A stretch of DNA of 64,000 bases from JALYOC01 sp036675345 (GCA_036675345.1 JAKFFE010000019.1:434001-498000); one strand, 5' to 3'; shown: positions 35,403-44,272, numbered from the stretch's first letter. Program-made: numbers and translations. Notes: a model not told the origin generated them from the sequence alone.

Positions 35403-35924
35403 TTAGCGGGCTATCTGGCAGTTCTCCGCGAACGAGATGCTCAGGGGCCAGTCCCGCACTTCGTGGCAGGTTGCGATCTTCCCCTGATCGTGAGTCCGGG
35501 GTGACAACGGATCTTCCAGCGCGCGAAAAACGTCCGCGCAGGCTTGTCGATCGCGGTCGCGGGCGCCCGCTCCAAAGACGTTTCCTTCAATCTGGTAGGT
35601 CCTTCCAGATTCGCAGCCCCCGCTGAGGCGTTCACAGCGGACCCACACCTGCTGGCCACCAGGACCATACGCCGCGACGCGACGCGAGCTCCCGCTCTGC
35701 ACACAACGTGCGGAGAGGCTGACGTTCTGGAACTTTTGCTGGCACGCCTTCCGAGCTTCCTCCTCGACCGGCGCACGCGCAGTCGCCCCGCCATCGGACG
35801 CGGAGGCAGGGACAAAACAATCGACGACCTCGGAAGCGGTCACGGTTCGCGGTGAATCGTCCGGAGTCGGAGGACAGTGGGCAACCGCGAGGACGACCAG
35901 AGCACTTCCGTATCGGAGGAACAT
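35403..35924 (-). CDS. Putative secreted or lipoprotein, 173 aa
   Basis: Starts MFLRYGSALVVLAVAHCPP, a signal-peptide-like N terminus whose Cys at residue 17 might be lipidated, though AHC is a poor lipobox. It contains six further cysteines, suggesting disulfides in the periplasm. No domain recognised. It follows the lipoprotein gene at 35932-36993 after 7 nt and probably forms an operon with it. Confidence 0.65.
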   Translation of the reverse strand: MFLRYGSALVVLAVAHCPPTPDDSPRTVTASEVVDCFVPASASDGGATARAPVEEEARKACQQKFQNVSLSARCVQSGSSRRVAAYGPGGQQVWVRCERLSGGCESGRTYQIEGNVFGAGARDRDRQACADVFRALEDPLSPRTHDQGKIATCHEVRDWPLSISFAENCQIAR

Positions 35925-35931
35925 AGAGCGA

Positions 35932-36993
35932 TCAGTTCTTCTTGGACGACGCTGGGGCGACTTCGGACTCGCTGGAGGCCGCGGACTTCGACGGCTCGGG
36001 CGTGGCTGGGGCCGCCGGTGCAATTGAGGGAGCAACGGCCTTCGGGGCGTTCGGTTGAACCGACCTGGACTCCTTCGCCGGAGGGATCACCAGTTCGGAG
36101 GGATCCCTCAGGCCATCGACACCCAGAGCCTTGGGCGACTCGTCGCTGGAGCGCTCGGCCTTCGGGGGCGCCGGAGGTTTGATCGCTTCCAGGCACTCCT
36201 TGTTGGCCTTGGCGCAGGCCGTCTTCGCCGCTTCGTCCTTCCCCGCTGCTTCGGTACAGGCCTTGGCCCGCGCCGCGCAAAGCTCCGTCTGCGACTTGGT
36301 GTATTCGGCGATCCGCTGAAGGAGCTCGGCGTTCTCCGCCGTCGCGCTCTTGGTGACGGGCCTGGAGATGCTCTGGATGAGCCGGAGCGCATTCACCTGC
36401 AGCGTCACGTAGTCGTGGCCCTTCTCGATGTGACCGTTCGCCGCCGCCTCGCAGAGGCGATAGAGAAACTCGCGCGCGAGCAGGACCTGCTGCGACCGCC
36501 CTCCGAGTTCTGCCACCGTCACCGCGAGGCGCGCCGCGGCCTGGAGGTTCGCGCTGCCGCTGGCGGAGGTGGATGCGGAGGTGCTCGCGGAGTTGGAGCG
36601 CGAGTAGCGGCTCTGGGTCGCGTTCTCATACGACGCGATCGCGTCTTGCAGTTCCTTGCGCAGTGTCTCGTTCTCAGCCGAGAGCGCTGCGGTGGTCGAG
36701 GCGGAGAGCGCCTGGGACGCCTGGTAGGCGGCGGATGCCGACCCGCTTCCACTGGCGTCCGAACCCAGCGCGACGTCCGGCATCGGCTCGGCGCAGTACT
36801 GAACCGCCGCCTTACCTTCGCGAAGGAAGGCGAGCCGCAGGTCCGCCGGCGTGGAGAAGGAGACGACGGAGGTCCCGTCCTTCGACTGCTCGTGCGTATC
36901 CAATTTCACGTTGCGCTGGGGACCGATACATCCCGACGCGAACAAGACGGCAACAAACCCCACCAACTCCACTTCGCTTCGACCATCCCGCAT
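35932..36993 (-). CDS. Putative lipoprotein, 353 aa, low-complexity
   Basis: ATG 36993 follows a strong AGGAGGAA site. Lipoprotein signal VGFVAVLFASGCIG (Cys near residue 22). The middle has Ser/Ala-rich low-complexity runs (SNSASTSASTSASGS) flanking helical segments with coiled-coil character. A Cys-containing helix pair follows (ELCAARAKACTEAAG, TACAKANKECLEA), then a Pro/Ala/Ser tail. No known family; probably an envelope protein. Confidence 0.75.
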   Translation of the reverse strand: MRDGRSEVELVGFVAVLFASGCIGPQRNVKLDTHEQSKDGTSVVSFSTPADLRLAFLREGKAAVQYCAEPMPDVALGSDASGSGSASAAYQASQALSASTTAALSAENETLRKELQDAIASYENATQSRYSRSNSASTSASTSASGSANLQAAARLAVTVAELGGRSQQVLLAREFLYRLCEAAANGHIEKGHDYVTLQVNALRLIQSISRPVTKSATAENAELLQRIAEYTKSQTELCAARAKACTEAAGKDEAAKTACAKANKECLEAIKPPAPPKAERSSDESPKALGVDGLRDPSELVIPPAKESRSVQPNAPKAVAPSIAPAAPATPEPSKSAASSESEVAPASSKKN

Positions 36994-37106
36994 TGCTCTG
37001 TTCCTCCTCAAACCCAGGAGAAACAAACCACAATGCCTAACCGGCCCGAACAGAAAAGACCCAGCCGTGAAGACCTGGCCCTTTCATCGCCATGGCGAGG
37101 CCAATT

Positions 37107-37415
37107 TCAGTGGGCCGAGGCCGGGTGATCCGTCTCCGCCAAGATGTCCGTCCGCAGCTCAGTCTGGATCAGCTCGTTGAATGGGGCCTCCATCTGGATG
37201 CCGAGGTCCTCGAGCTCCTGCTTCTCGAAGAGCTTCTTCACCTTCGGAAAAGGCTCATCCTCCTTTTCGCCCAGGTGGTGATCGATCAGCTCCTGCAGGA
37301 CCTTCACCTTGGCGTCGAAGGTCTCGTCGGTGGGCGCGAGGTCGAGCAGGTCCGCGATCACCCGCTTGGCGGCGAGGTGCTCCTCGGCGGACTCAGAGGA
37401 GGATGTCCTGGGTGT
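37107..37415 (-). pseudogene. Hemerythrin-like HHE remnant, N-terminally truncated
   Basis: The surviving frame encodes the C-terminal half of an HHE cation-binding domain: EEHLAAKRVIADLL, then LIDHHLGEKEDEPFPKVKKLF with the paired histidines and the E...FP pattern. The first metal-binding helix with its histidine is absent: the frame is closed by a TGA upstream. A GTG at 37361 could start an 84-residue protein, but that would lack half the diiron site. Lies at the edge of a scarred region. Confidence 0.6.
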
Positions 37416-37793
37416 CGTCGTCGTTCACCGGACCCGCCGGCAGGCCAGAAGCGGCTGCGCGGCGACCGCCTCCGGCGCGCTCCGGCCCCATAACATGTTT
37501 CATCCTGCTCCTGGGCGAGCACTAGCGAGGTGTTGTATCGGGGGCTGGGCCACATCCTCGAGTTCCTTCGCGCCAGGCAGATCCTCAACCCGACGGTCAC
37601 CCGCTGTGTGACCACCGAGTTGGAGACCCGCGGCTGTGGTGCCTCGGGCACCAGCGGTCCGTTGATCGGCCAGGCGCTGCTGCTGCTGTAGCGACGACGG
37701 ACCCTGCGCAGGAAGGCGCGCGATAGCCCTCGAGCCGAAGCGCTCGGGTGGAAGGGGGCGACACGAGGACCTCCGTGGCCCTCTGCTATTATG
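37416..37793. other. Region without a recognisable gene
   Basis: No protein of known type on either strand. A plus-strand frame of 53 codons (37530-37691, GTG start, ending GPLIGQALLLL) has coding-like third positions but no match I know; it may be debris of a gene. Between the hemerythrin remnant and the 69-bp repeats, this looks like a site of past insertions and deletions. Confidence 0.45.
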
Positions 37794-37935
37794 CGACAAG
37801 TCCTGGGTTGTCGGTCGTTTTCAGAAAAGGCCCGAGCGTTCGGGCGCTTGGGCCTTGGCCACCGACAAGTCCTGGGTTGTCGGTCGTTCTCATAAAGGGC
37901 CCGAGAGTTCGGGCGCTTGGGCCTCGGCCACCGAC
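37794..37935. repeat. 69-bp tandem repeat with nested palindromes
   Basis: Two full copies and the start of a third (CGACAAG at 37794, 37863, 37932; period exactly 69). Each unit contains GCCCGAGCGTTCGGGC-type hairpins inside a wider AGGCCC/GGGCCT pairing. The period is a multiple of three and the minus frame stays open, giving 23-residue repeats (NPGLVGGQGPSARTLGPF), but I see no gene start for it. Could be a REP-like or minisatellite element. Confidence 0.8.
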
Positions 37936-37958
37936 AAGTGCCGAGTGGTCGCAGAATA

Positions 37959-38108
37959 GGAGGGCTCGACCCCGTCGACGTACGCGAAGGTCCACAGCGA
38001 GTCCCTGAGCTTGAGAATCTCGCGGCAGGTGCCGGCGACCTTTTTGGGGTCAGGACACGTGCCCGCCTCCGAGAGCAGTTGCTCGACCTCGCGCATCAGC
38101 GGGCGCAT
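37959..38108 (-). mobile_element. IS66-family transposase remnant
   Basis: About 50 codons matching the C-terminal part of IS66 transposases: VAGTCREILKLRDSLWTFAYVDGVEP, the region that in intact elements continues GVEPTNNAAERALR. Here it diverges right after GVEP into the 69-bp repeat. No inverted ends or other transposase domains remain. The identification is from the motif as I remember it. Confidence 0.6.
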
Positions 38109-38133
38109 CCCCTTCTGTGATCCCCCTGATCGG

Positions 38134-39180
38134 TTACGGTGTTGTTTCAGGCGTCGCCTGCGGGTTCCGGCCAAAGCGGACCGGGACCTGGAAACACCCA
38201 GCCCTCACTTCGGGCACAGGGAAGGCCCGCGGGATCAGGCACTCGGTGGCGGCCCGATCCAGCAGCGGCACTCCGCTTCCGCCGGCCACCCTGACGCCGA
38301 TGGCCTCCCCTCGGTCGTCCACGCAGAACTCCAGCCGCAGCTCTCCTTGCAGACGCATCCGGCGCGCTTGTTCCGGATAGCAACCGGTGGCGGCGGTCGC
38401 CAAGCGGCGCTGAAGCAGAGCGAAGTCCTCCGCCGTGCCCGGAGCCGAGGTGGACCGGCTGCCGCTCGAAGATCCTGTCCCGGCCCCCGATGCGCCCGAT
38501 GCGCCCGATGCGCCCGATGCGCCCGAGCCGGAAGTTGTCTCCGCGGCCCCAGAGCCGGGAGAGTGCTCAGAAGGCTGGGTCGGACTCCCCGGGCCCACGC
38601 CAGCGGGCGAGTCGTCCTCGCCAGCAGACGCCAGGGGAACCTGCTCTCCCCTTTCATCATCCGGGCCTGCTGGGTCTTTCGAGGCAGGAGTGGCCAGCGA
38701 AGCCGCCGCGTCCTCCTCGACGGAGGGAACCGGGGAAGAGGAGGTCTGCGCTTTCCCGGTGGCGGGCACCGCTTGCGGCTCTTGCCCGACGAGCCCCGGC
38801 TGCTCCGCAGCTCCGGTCGAGGCTCTCCGCCGCGTGGCGTCAGTCCCCGCCGGCGCACCGGTCGAAGGTTCCGATCGCGTGGCACCAGTCCCCGTCTCCC
38901 CACCGGTCGAGGGTTCCGGCCGCGCGGCCCCAGTCCCCGCCGCCCCAGCAGTCGAGGGTTCCGCCCTCCCGACGCTCGTCCCTGCCGCTCCCCCTTCGGA
39001 GACCAACCTCACCCGGGTCGGTGCCGCGCTCAGCGACCGGACCTCGCCCACGTCCCGCGGCTGCTCTGGAGACGGCGCCGGCGCGCACTCCGCTCCTCCC
39101 CACAGGACCAACCCGACCGCGATCAGGTGGACCAGCGCGGAGGCCGCCACCGCGATCCCCGTCTCGCGGCGGAGGCTCAT
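38134..39180 (-). CDS. tonB: TonB-type energy-transducing protein
   Basis: 348 residues. An N-terminal membrane anchor (about 8-27, AVAASALVHLIAVGLVLW), a long Pro/Gly/Ser/Thr linker that would span the periplasm, and a C-terminal TonB/TonB-like domain (YPEQARRMRLQGELRLEFCVDDRGEAIGVRVAGGSG). The linker carries 15-residue repeats (EPSTGG..GTGA) and a GAS tripeptide array. Its ATG overlaps the btuD stop (ATGA). It probably energises the BtuB-like receptor encoded at 53.6 kb, given the shared operon with btuD. Confidence 0.85.
   Translation of the reverse strand: MSLRRETGIAVAASALVHLIAVGLVLWGGAECAPAPSPEQPRDVGEVRSLSAAPTRVRLVSEGGAAGTSVGRAEPSTAGAAGTGAARPEPSTGGETGTGATRSEPSTGAPAGTDATRRRASTGAAEQPGLVGQEPQAVPATGKAQTSSSPVPSVEEDAAASLATPASKDPAGPDDERGEQVPLASAGEDDSPAGVGPGSPTQPSEHSPGSGAAETTSGSGASGASGASGASGAGTGSSSGSRSTSAPGTAEDFALLQRRLATAATGCYPEQARRMRLQGELRLEFCVDDRGEAIGVRVAGGSGVPLLDRAATECLIPRAFPVPEVRAGCFQVPVRFGRNPQATPETTP
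38489..38524 (-). repeat. 9-bp repeat in the tonB linker
   Basis: Four exact copies of GATGCGCCC on the plus strand, encoding a Gly-Ala-Ser array in the periplasmic linker; a slippage-prone site that changes linker length without changing frame. Confidence 0.85.
38817..38985 (-). repeat. 45-bp repeats in the tonB linker
   Basis: Three to four degenerate copies of a 15-codon unit of pattern RxEPSTGxxxGTxAT in the periplasm-spanning linker. Confidence 0.7.
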
Positions 39181-39953
39181 TCCGCCCGGCGGGGAGCGAA
39201 CAAGGGCTGACCGCCCACCACCGCCTCGGCGATCGACACCTGGTAGAGCTGCTGCAGGGTCTCGGCGCGCAGCACCTGCCGGGTGTTCCCCGCGGCGAGG
39301 ACGGCGCCCTCCCGGAGCAGCAGCACCCGGTCGGCGAACGCCGCCGCCAGGTTCACGTCGTGGAGGATCGCCACCACTGCCATTCCTCCCTGGACGCGGC
39401 GGCGCAGACACTCCAGCGACTGGACCTGGTGGTGGAGATCCAGGAACGCGGTGGGCTCATCCAGGAACAGCAGCCGTGGCTCCTGCACCAGGGCCCGGGC
39501 GAAGAACAACAGCCGCCGCTCGCCACCGGAGAGCCGGTCCACTGGCCGGTGTGCCAGCGGGAGGATCCCCAGCTCCTCCAGCGCCGCCTCGGCCCGGGTC
39601 ACGTCCGCGCGCGAGGGCAGGCCCCAGCGGCCCAGGTACGGTGCTCGCCCCATCAGCACCAGCTCCAGCCCGGTGAAGCCTCCGATGGACTCGGTGTTCT
39701 GGGGAACCCAGGCGGCGAAGCGGGCCAGCTGCTCGGGAGGCCAGTCGGACAGCGGCTTGCCCTCCAGCCTCAGGGTGCCTCCGCGCAGCGGCATCATCCC
39801 CAGACACGCGCGGACCAGGGTGCTCTTGCCGGCGCCGTTGGGACCGAGGACCGCGCACAGCTCTCCGCGCTCCACCGACAGAGAGATCCCCGCGAGCACC
39901 TCGCGATCGCGGTAGCCCGCGCGGATCTCCTCCAGTTGCAGCACCGGCTCCAC
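39177..39953 (-). CDS. btuD: ABC transporter ATP-binding protein, BtuD/FecE type
   Basis: 258 residues. Walker A GPNGAGKST, Q-loop VPQN, signature LSGGERRLLFFARAL, Walker B RLLFLDEP and switch histidine LHDVNLAA are complete. The sequence style is that of metal-chelate/vitamin B12 importers. It would power the BtuC-like permease at 45.6 kb. It lies 9 nt downstream of a Ser/Thr kinase gene and overlaps tonB, so kinase, btuD and tonB are likely one transcript. B12 rather than siderophore specificity is inferred from the riboswitch-linked btuB-btuF genes. Confidence 0.85.
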   Translation of the reverse strand: MEPVLQLEEIRAGYRDREVLAGISLSVERGELCAVLGPNGAGKSTLVRACLGMMPLRGGTLRLEGKPLSDWPPEQLARFAAWVPQNTESIGGFTGLELVLMGRAPYLGRWGLPSRADVTRAEAALEELGILPLAHRPVDRLSGGERRLLFFARALVQEPRLLFLDEPTAFLDLHHQVQSLECLRRRVQGGMAVVAILHDVNLAAAFADRVLLLREGAVLAAGNTRQVLRAETLQQLYQVSIAEAVVGGQPLFAPRRAE

Positions 39954-39962
39954 GGGCCGTTC

Positions 39963-42503
39963 CTAGCGCCTCGAGGCCTTCTGGTCGACCGCGGCCTTGA
40001 AGGCCCTCACCCGGGACAGCAGCCGGGCGGCCTCCTCCGGTGCCTCCGGCGCCTCCGCCACCTCGCCCTTGAGGTCCTCGTACCGCGAGCAGAGCAGGGC
40101 CATCGAGGGCAGCTCGCAGGGGCGCGAACGTTCCAGGGTCTGGAAGCTGGCGCGGGCGCGGGTCCACTCCTTCTGCAGCGGGGTGTTCCTGGGAGCGCGC
40201 TTGCGGACCGGGACCACCACCGGCTTGGCGGAGCCGCCGGTCAGCGGCTCCAGCTCCACCTCCGAATCGGAACCAGCCACCGGAACACCCGCGTCCACCT
40301 GTGCGGAGGCGGCGGCCACGGGAGCCGGAGCTGCGACCGGCGCCGGCTGCGGGAGCGGCGTGGGATCCGAGGGTCGGGTGGCGGTGGAGGTCCCTCCGGC
40401 CAGGAAGGCGCCGGACCGCTGCATGTCGAAGAGCAGGTAGGCCACCGCCGCGAAGGTGATCAGCACGATCGGGATCACCAACGGCCACACCGAGCGTCGC
40501 GACAGATCTCCCTGGAAGGGCAGGATCGGCAGTTGCTGGGTGGCGGCGTGGGGAGAGGCAATCTCCTGCGTGGCCGCGTTGGTCGACAGGCTGTGGGGGG
40601 TGGCCAGCTCCACGGTGGGGCTCACTGCCCCCGGCTCCAGGCGGCTGCCCGGAGGAGGCAACACCGGCCGGCGCGTCGCGGAGCGGCGGAGGGTGGGCGA
40701 GAGGCCGTCGTCGTCGTCCCCCAGCAGGGTGCCGATCACCACCCGCGGCTCGGGCATCTCGGCGCGGGGCTGGGTGGCATCCCGGTCCGAGAGCAGCTCC
40801 ACCACCGGGAGGGTGGGATCGAACCGCGGCGGCGCAGGCGGACGAGGGAAGGTCCCGCCTTCGTTGAGCTCCAGATCGTCGTCGAACGGGAGGGTCACCG
40901 GCGCGCGCGGCGGAGGCACGAGCCTCGGGTGCGTGTCCGGAAGCGGGGACATCACCCGCGCCGAGGGCTCCGACAGCGGCGAGACCACCCGCGGCTGAGT
41001 ATCCGGCTGCGGCGACATCACCCGCGGGTCCGGCAGCGGCGACACCACCCGCGGCTGGGTATCCGGCTGCGGCGACATCACCCGCGGGTCCGATAGCGGC
41101 GACACCACCCGCGGCTGGGTATCCGGCTGCGAGGTCGCCTCCCGGGAAGAGAGGTCTGCCAGCGGCGACACCACCCGCGGCTGGGTATCCGGCTGGGGCG
41201 CCGCCACCCGCGGCTGCGTGTCCGGCAAGGCGGGACCGCGAGGCACGGCGGACCGGGACGCGGAGGGCAACACCGGCGCCCGGCCCAGCGCGGAGTCCAC
41301 CGCGGAGATCGCCCGGGGAGCGGTGGGGGCGGAGGACTCCGGGACAAAGACCGGCAGCTCCGCCTGGGTGATTCCTTCCGAGCTGCGGGACCGTGCCCGG
41401 GTCACCAGCGGGGTGACGAGGGTGGGCCGCTCCGAGGGGCGGGGCAGGCTCAGCACCCCGGTCTCCGCGCGTTCCACCAGCGGCGTCAGCGGCGGCGGAC
41501 GCAGCGCCTCCCGCAGCGAGGAGAGCATCCGCCGCTCGGCCTGGTACTCGGTGGCGAAGGCCTCGCGCATGAACCGGGTGACGCTCTCCGGTCCGGCGGA
41601 GGGGTCGATGTCCAGCAGGCAGCCCATCAGCTTGCCGCGGAACTCCTCGGCGGTCTGGAAGCGCTGCGCCGGATCCACCGCCAGGGCCTTCATCACCACC
41701 GCGGAGACGATCGGCGGCAGCAGCGGCTCCACCTGGCCCAGGGGGACGATCCGCGGGTTGGCCACGCTGGACATCAGCTCGCCGGCGGGCGCCTCATCGA
41801 ACGGGTTCTTCCCGTGGATCAGCTCGTACAGACACAGCCCCACCGCGTACAGATCGCTGCGGCGATCCACCCCGGTGTGCTTGGCCTGCTCGGGAGACAT
41901 GTAGAGGAACTTCCCCAGGATGATGCTGGGGTTGGTCTTGGCCGAGGAGAGGGTGCTCTTGGCCAGCCCGAAGTCGATGACCTTCACCTCCCCCTCATAG
42001 GAGACGAGGATGTTCTGCGGAGAGATGTCCCGGTGCACCAGGCCGATCTCCTTCTCCTCGTCGTCCCGCTTGCGGTGCGCGTAGGCCAGCGCGTCCAGCA
42101 CCCGGCTGATCACGAACAACACCACGGTCAGCGGCGCCGGCATCTGGCGGTCCCGCATCCGCCCCGCGACCTTGCGCAGGTCCTTGCCGTCCACGTACTC
42201 CAGCGCCAGGTAGGGCTCGCCGTCGATCAGCCCCATGTCCAGCACCTGGGCGATCGACCCGTGCGACAGCTTCACCAGCGTCTTGGCCTCGTGGACGAAG
42301 CGGTCCACGAAGTCCGGCTCCGCCGCCAGGTGGGGGAGGATCTTCTTGATCACGCACAGCTTCTCGAAGCCGTTCGGACCCTCCATCCGCGCCAGGAAGA
42401 TCTCCCCCATCCCGCCCTTGGCCAACTCGGCCATCAGCGTGTAGCGCCCGAAGGGCACCGGACGGAACGGCCGGAGCCGGGTGGTGGGGTTGGGGAAATT
42501 CAT
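39963..42503 (-). CDS. Membrane-anchored Ser/Thr protein kinase
   Basis: 846 residues. Kinase domain at about 20-285: glycine loop AKGGMGEIFLA, lysine in CVIKKIL, catalytic HRDISPQN (157-163; Ser replaces the usual Lys, common in myxobacterial kinases) and DFG (177-179). A low-complexity cytosolic linker follows with a 20-residue tandem repeat. Then comes a single membrane helix (VWPLVIPIVLITFAAVAYLLF, about 675-695) and a periplasmic tail. No known sensor domain. It directly precedes btuD and tonB on the same strand. Confidence 0.93.
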   Translation of the reverse strand: MNFPNPTTRLRPFRPVPFGRYTLMAELAKGGMGEIFLARMEGPNGFEKLCVIKKILPHLAAEPDFVDRFVHEAKTLVKLSHGSIAQVLDMGLIDGEPYLALEYVDGKDLRKVAGRMRDRQMPAPLTVVLFVISRVLDALAYAHRKRDDEEKEIGLVHRDISPQNILVSYEGEVKVIDFGLAKSTLSSAKTNPSIILGKFLYMSPEQAKHTGVDRRSDLYAVGLCLYELIHGKNPFDEAPAGELMSSVANPRIVPLGQVEPLLPPIVSAVVMKALAVDPAQRFQTAEEFRGKLMGCLLDIDPSAGPESVTRFMREAFATEYQAERRMLSSLREALRPPPLTPLVERAETGVLSLPRPSERPTLVTPLVTRARSRSSEGITQAELPVFVPESSAPTAPRAISAVDSALGRAPVLPSASRSAVPRGPALPDTQPRVAAPQPDTQPRVVSPLADLSSREATSQPDTQPRVVSPLSDPRVMSPQPDTQPRVVSPLPDPRVMSPQPDTQPRVVSPLSEPSARVMSPLPDTHPRLVPPPRAPVTLPFDDDLELNEGGTFPRPPAPPRFDPTLPVVELLSDRDATQPRAEMPEPRVVIGTLLGDDDDGLSPTLRRSATRRPVLPPPGSRLEPGAVSPTVELATPHSLSTNAATQEIASPHAATQQLPILPFQGDLSRRSVWPLVIPIVLITFAAVAYLLFDMQRSGAFLAGGTSTATRPSDPTPLPQPAPVAAPAPVAAASAQVDAGVPVAGSDSEVELEPLTGGSAKPVVVPVRKRAPRNTPLQKEWTRARASFQTLERSRPCELPSMALLCSRYEDLKGEVAEAPEAPEEAARLLSRVRAFKAAVDQKASRR
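40915..41225 (-). repeat. 60-bp tandem repeat in the kinase linker
   Basis: Repeats of exactly 60 bp encoding PDTQPRVVSPL.DPRVMSPQ (20 residues), about three near-perfect and several partial or diverged copies. The arginine-rich, Thr/Ser-bearing units could be autophosphorylation sites; that is inference. Confidence 0.85.
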
Positions 42504-42580
42504 GGCTTGGCGGAAAACTCGCCCGTCATTGAACCCTCAAAGAGGGTCCTTCTCCAAGCCACCCCAGGTCGATTCCAGAC

Positions 42581-44272
42581 TCAGCGGAGCCCCGGGTTGG
42601 TGTGCAGCGGGACATCCTCCTCCAGCACCTCGAAGACCGCGGTCCGCTCCTTGGCCCGCAGCGCGCGCTCTCCCAGGGGGGTGACGTCGAAGCGGGCGCC
42701 GATCGCCGCCAGGGTCTTCCCGGAGATCAGCACCTGTCCGGGCCGTCCGCTGGCGGCCAGCAGGTTGGAGGTGGTGACCGTGTCCCCCACCACCGTGAAC
42801 TCGATCCGCGGCTCGGAGCCGACCATCCCCGCGAACACCTGGCCGGTGTGGATGCCGATCTGCAGCTCCGGTCGGTGGGCGGCGTCGCGGCGCCGGTTGG
42901 ACTTGTTCCAGTCCGAGCGCATGGTCAACGCGGTCCGCACCGCCCTCAGCGCGTCGTCTCCCCGCTGGAACGGCGCGCCGAACACCGCCACCACCGTGTC
43001 CCCCAGGAACTTGTCCACCGTCCCCTCGAAGCTGAACACCACCCCGGTCATCCGCTGGTAGAAGTCGGCCAGGATCTCCTGCAGCGCCGCCGGATCCGCC
43101 TTCTGGGCCATCGCGCTGAGCCCGGACAGACTGGCCACCAGCACCGTGGCCTGGCGGGTGTCGATCCGGTTGAGCGAGGTGGGGTCGTTGGTCAGCTCCT
43201 GCCAGCGGCGCTCCACCACCTCCGGCGGGTGGTAGTGCTCCAGCAGCTTGCGGATCCGGTCCTCCACCCGGCCGCGATCCTCGGTCTTGAAGCGGGCCAC
43301 CCCGGTGGCCAGCAGGTGCCCCACCGCGCCGCAGAGGTCCAGCAGCTCCTCCAGCGGTCCGTCGTCCTTGGCCTGCTTGTTGAGGTACAGCACCCCGGCG
43401 AAGGGCTCGCGCTGGCCCAGCGGGATGCACAACACCTGGTCCACCCCGTACAGGAGCACGCTCTCGCGCTGGGCGAAGCGGGCGTCGTCGCGCACGTCGC
43501 TGACCGCGATCGCCACCCCCTTGGAGAGGGCCTCGGCGACCACCGCGTCGGAGACCGGCACCTCGCCCTGCGCCAGCTTGCCCCGGTGACGAACGCAGGC
43601 GGGCACCATCGCCCCGGAGTGGTGGCGCAGCAGCACCACCGCGGTGGTGGCCTTCACCCGCTCCATCACCCGATCCACCGTCTGATCGAAGAAGTGCTGC
43701 AGGGTGCCGGAGGTGGCCAGCGCCTCGGCCGCCTTGTACAGCACCAGCAAGGACTCGTAGGCCAGCGGCTCGGAGGTGGTGGCGTTCTCCGTCACCGGCG
43801 CCGGGCTGCCCTCACCGAACGGGTTGGAGAACGAGGAGACGTTGTCCAGGGCGCGCAGCACCACGCTGTCCTTGACGTTCCGCGCCACCACCACCGCCTG
43901 GGCCAGGTCGGCGCCCTGTCCGAAGCGACGCACGCCCCCGGCGGAGAGGTTGACCATCTCGGTGGCGGCGGACTCCACCGTGCTGGCCTGGCGGATGCTG
44001 ACGCTGTTCTCGCCGACGTTGAGCAGATCTCCGGTCTTGAGCCGGGCGGTGCCGGTGAGCGACTCCCCGTTGAGCCGGCTGCCGTTGCGACTGCCCAGGT
44101 CTTCTACGGAGAGCTGATCCCCCTGCGCGGTGATCCGCGCGTGCTTGCGGGAGACGAGGTCGCCGGACAGCACGATGTCGTTCTCGTCCGCCCGGCCCAG
44201 CGTGGTGACGCCTTCCGGAAGTTCGTACGTGGTGTCGAAGTACCCAGGGCCATTGATGATGAGCTGCCACAT
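42581..44272 (-). CDS. FHA-GAF-class III cyclase-like protein, probably catalytically inactive
   Basis: 563 residues. FHA domain at about 5-95 (LGRADENDIVL, SRKHARI, LGSRNGSRLNG), GAF domain at about 175-330, and a class III cyclase homology domain at about 365-545. In the cyclase part the second metal site (KFLGDTVVAVFG) is kept, but the first metal aspartate is lost (VASLSGL where ADxSGF is usual). The transition-state Asn and Arg are also missing (GDTVTTSNLL against GDTVNxAARL). It therefore looks like a pseudo-cyclase used as a regulatory domain. It lies 77 nt upstream of the kinase gene, a natural phosphothreonine source for the FHA domain. Confidence 0.88.
   Translation of the reverse strand: MWQLIINGPGYFDTTYELPEGVTTLGRADENDIVLSGDLVSRKHARITAQGDQLSVEDLGSRNGSRLNGESLTGTARLKTGDLLNVGENSVSIRQASTVESAATEMVNLSAGGVRRFGQGADLAQAVVVARNVKDSVVLRALDNVSSFSNPFGEGSPAPVTENATTSEPLAYESLLVLYKAAEALATSGTLQHFFDQTVDRVMERVKATTAVVLLRHHSGAMVPACVRHRGKLAQGEVPVSDAVVAEALSKGVAIAVSDVRDDARFAQRESVLLYGVDQVLCIPLGQREPFAGVLYLNKQAKDDGPLEELLDLCGAVGHLLATGVARFKTEDRGRVEDRIRKLLEHYHPPEVVERRWQELTNDPTSLNRIDTRQATVLVASLSGLSAMAQKADPAALQEILADFYQRMTGVVFSFEGTVDKFLGDTVVAVFGAPFQRGDDALRAVRTALTMRSDWNKSNRRRDAAHRPELQIGIHTGQVFAGMVGSEPRIEFTVVGDTVTTSNLLAASGRPGQVLISGKTLAAIGARFDVTPLGERALRAKERTAVFEVLEEDVPLHTNPGLR

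Noticed and set aside
37794..37935. CRISPR array
   Set aside because: Only two full units with no distinct spacers; the whole 69-bp unit repeats, so it is a tandem repeat.
37748..38008. Protein-coding gene over the 69-bp repeats (either strand)
   Set aside because: Frames stay open only because the period is divisible by three; no plausible start signal or domain.
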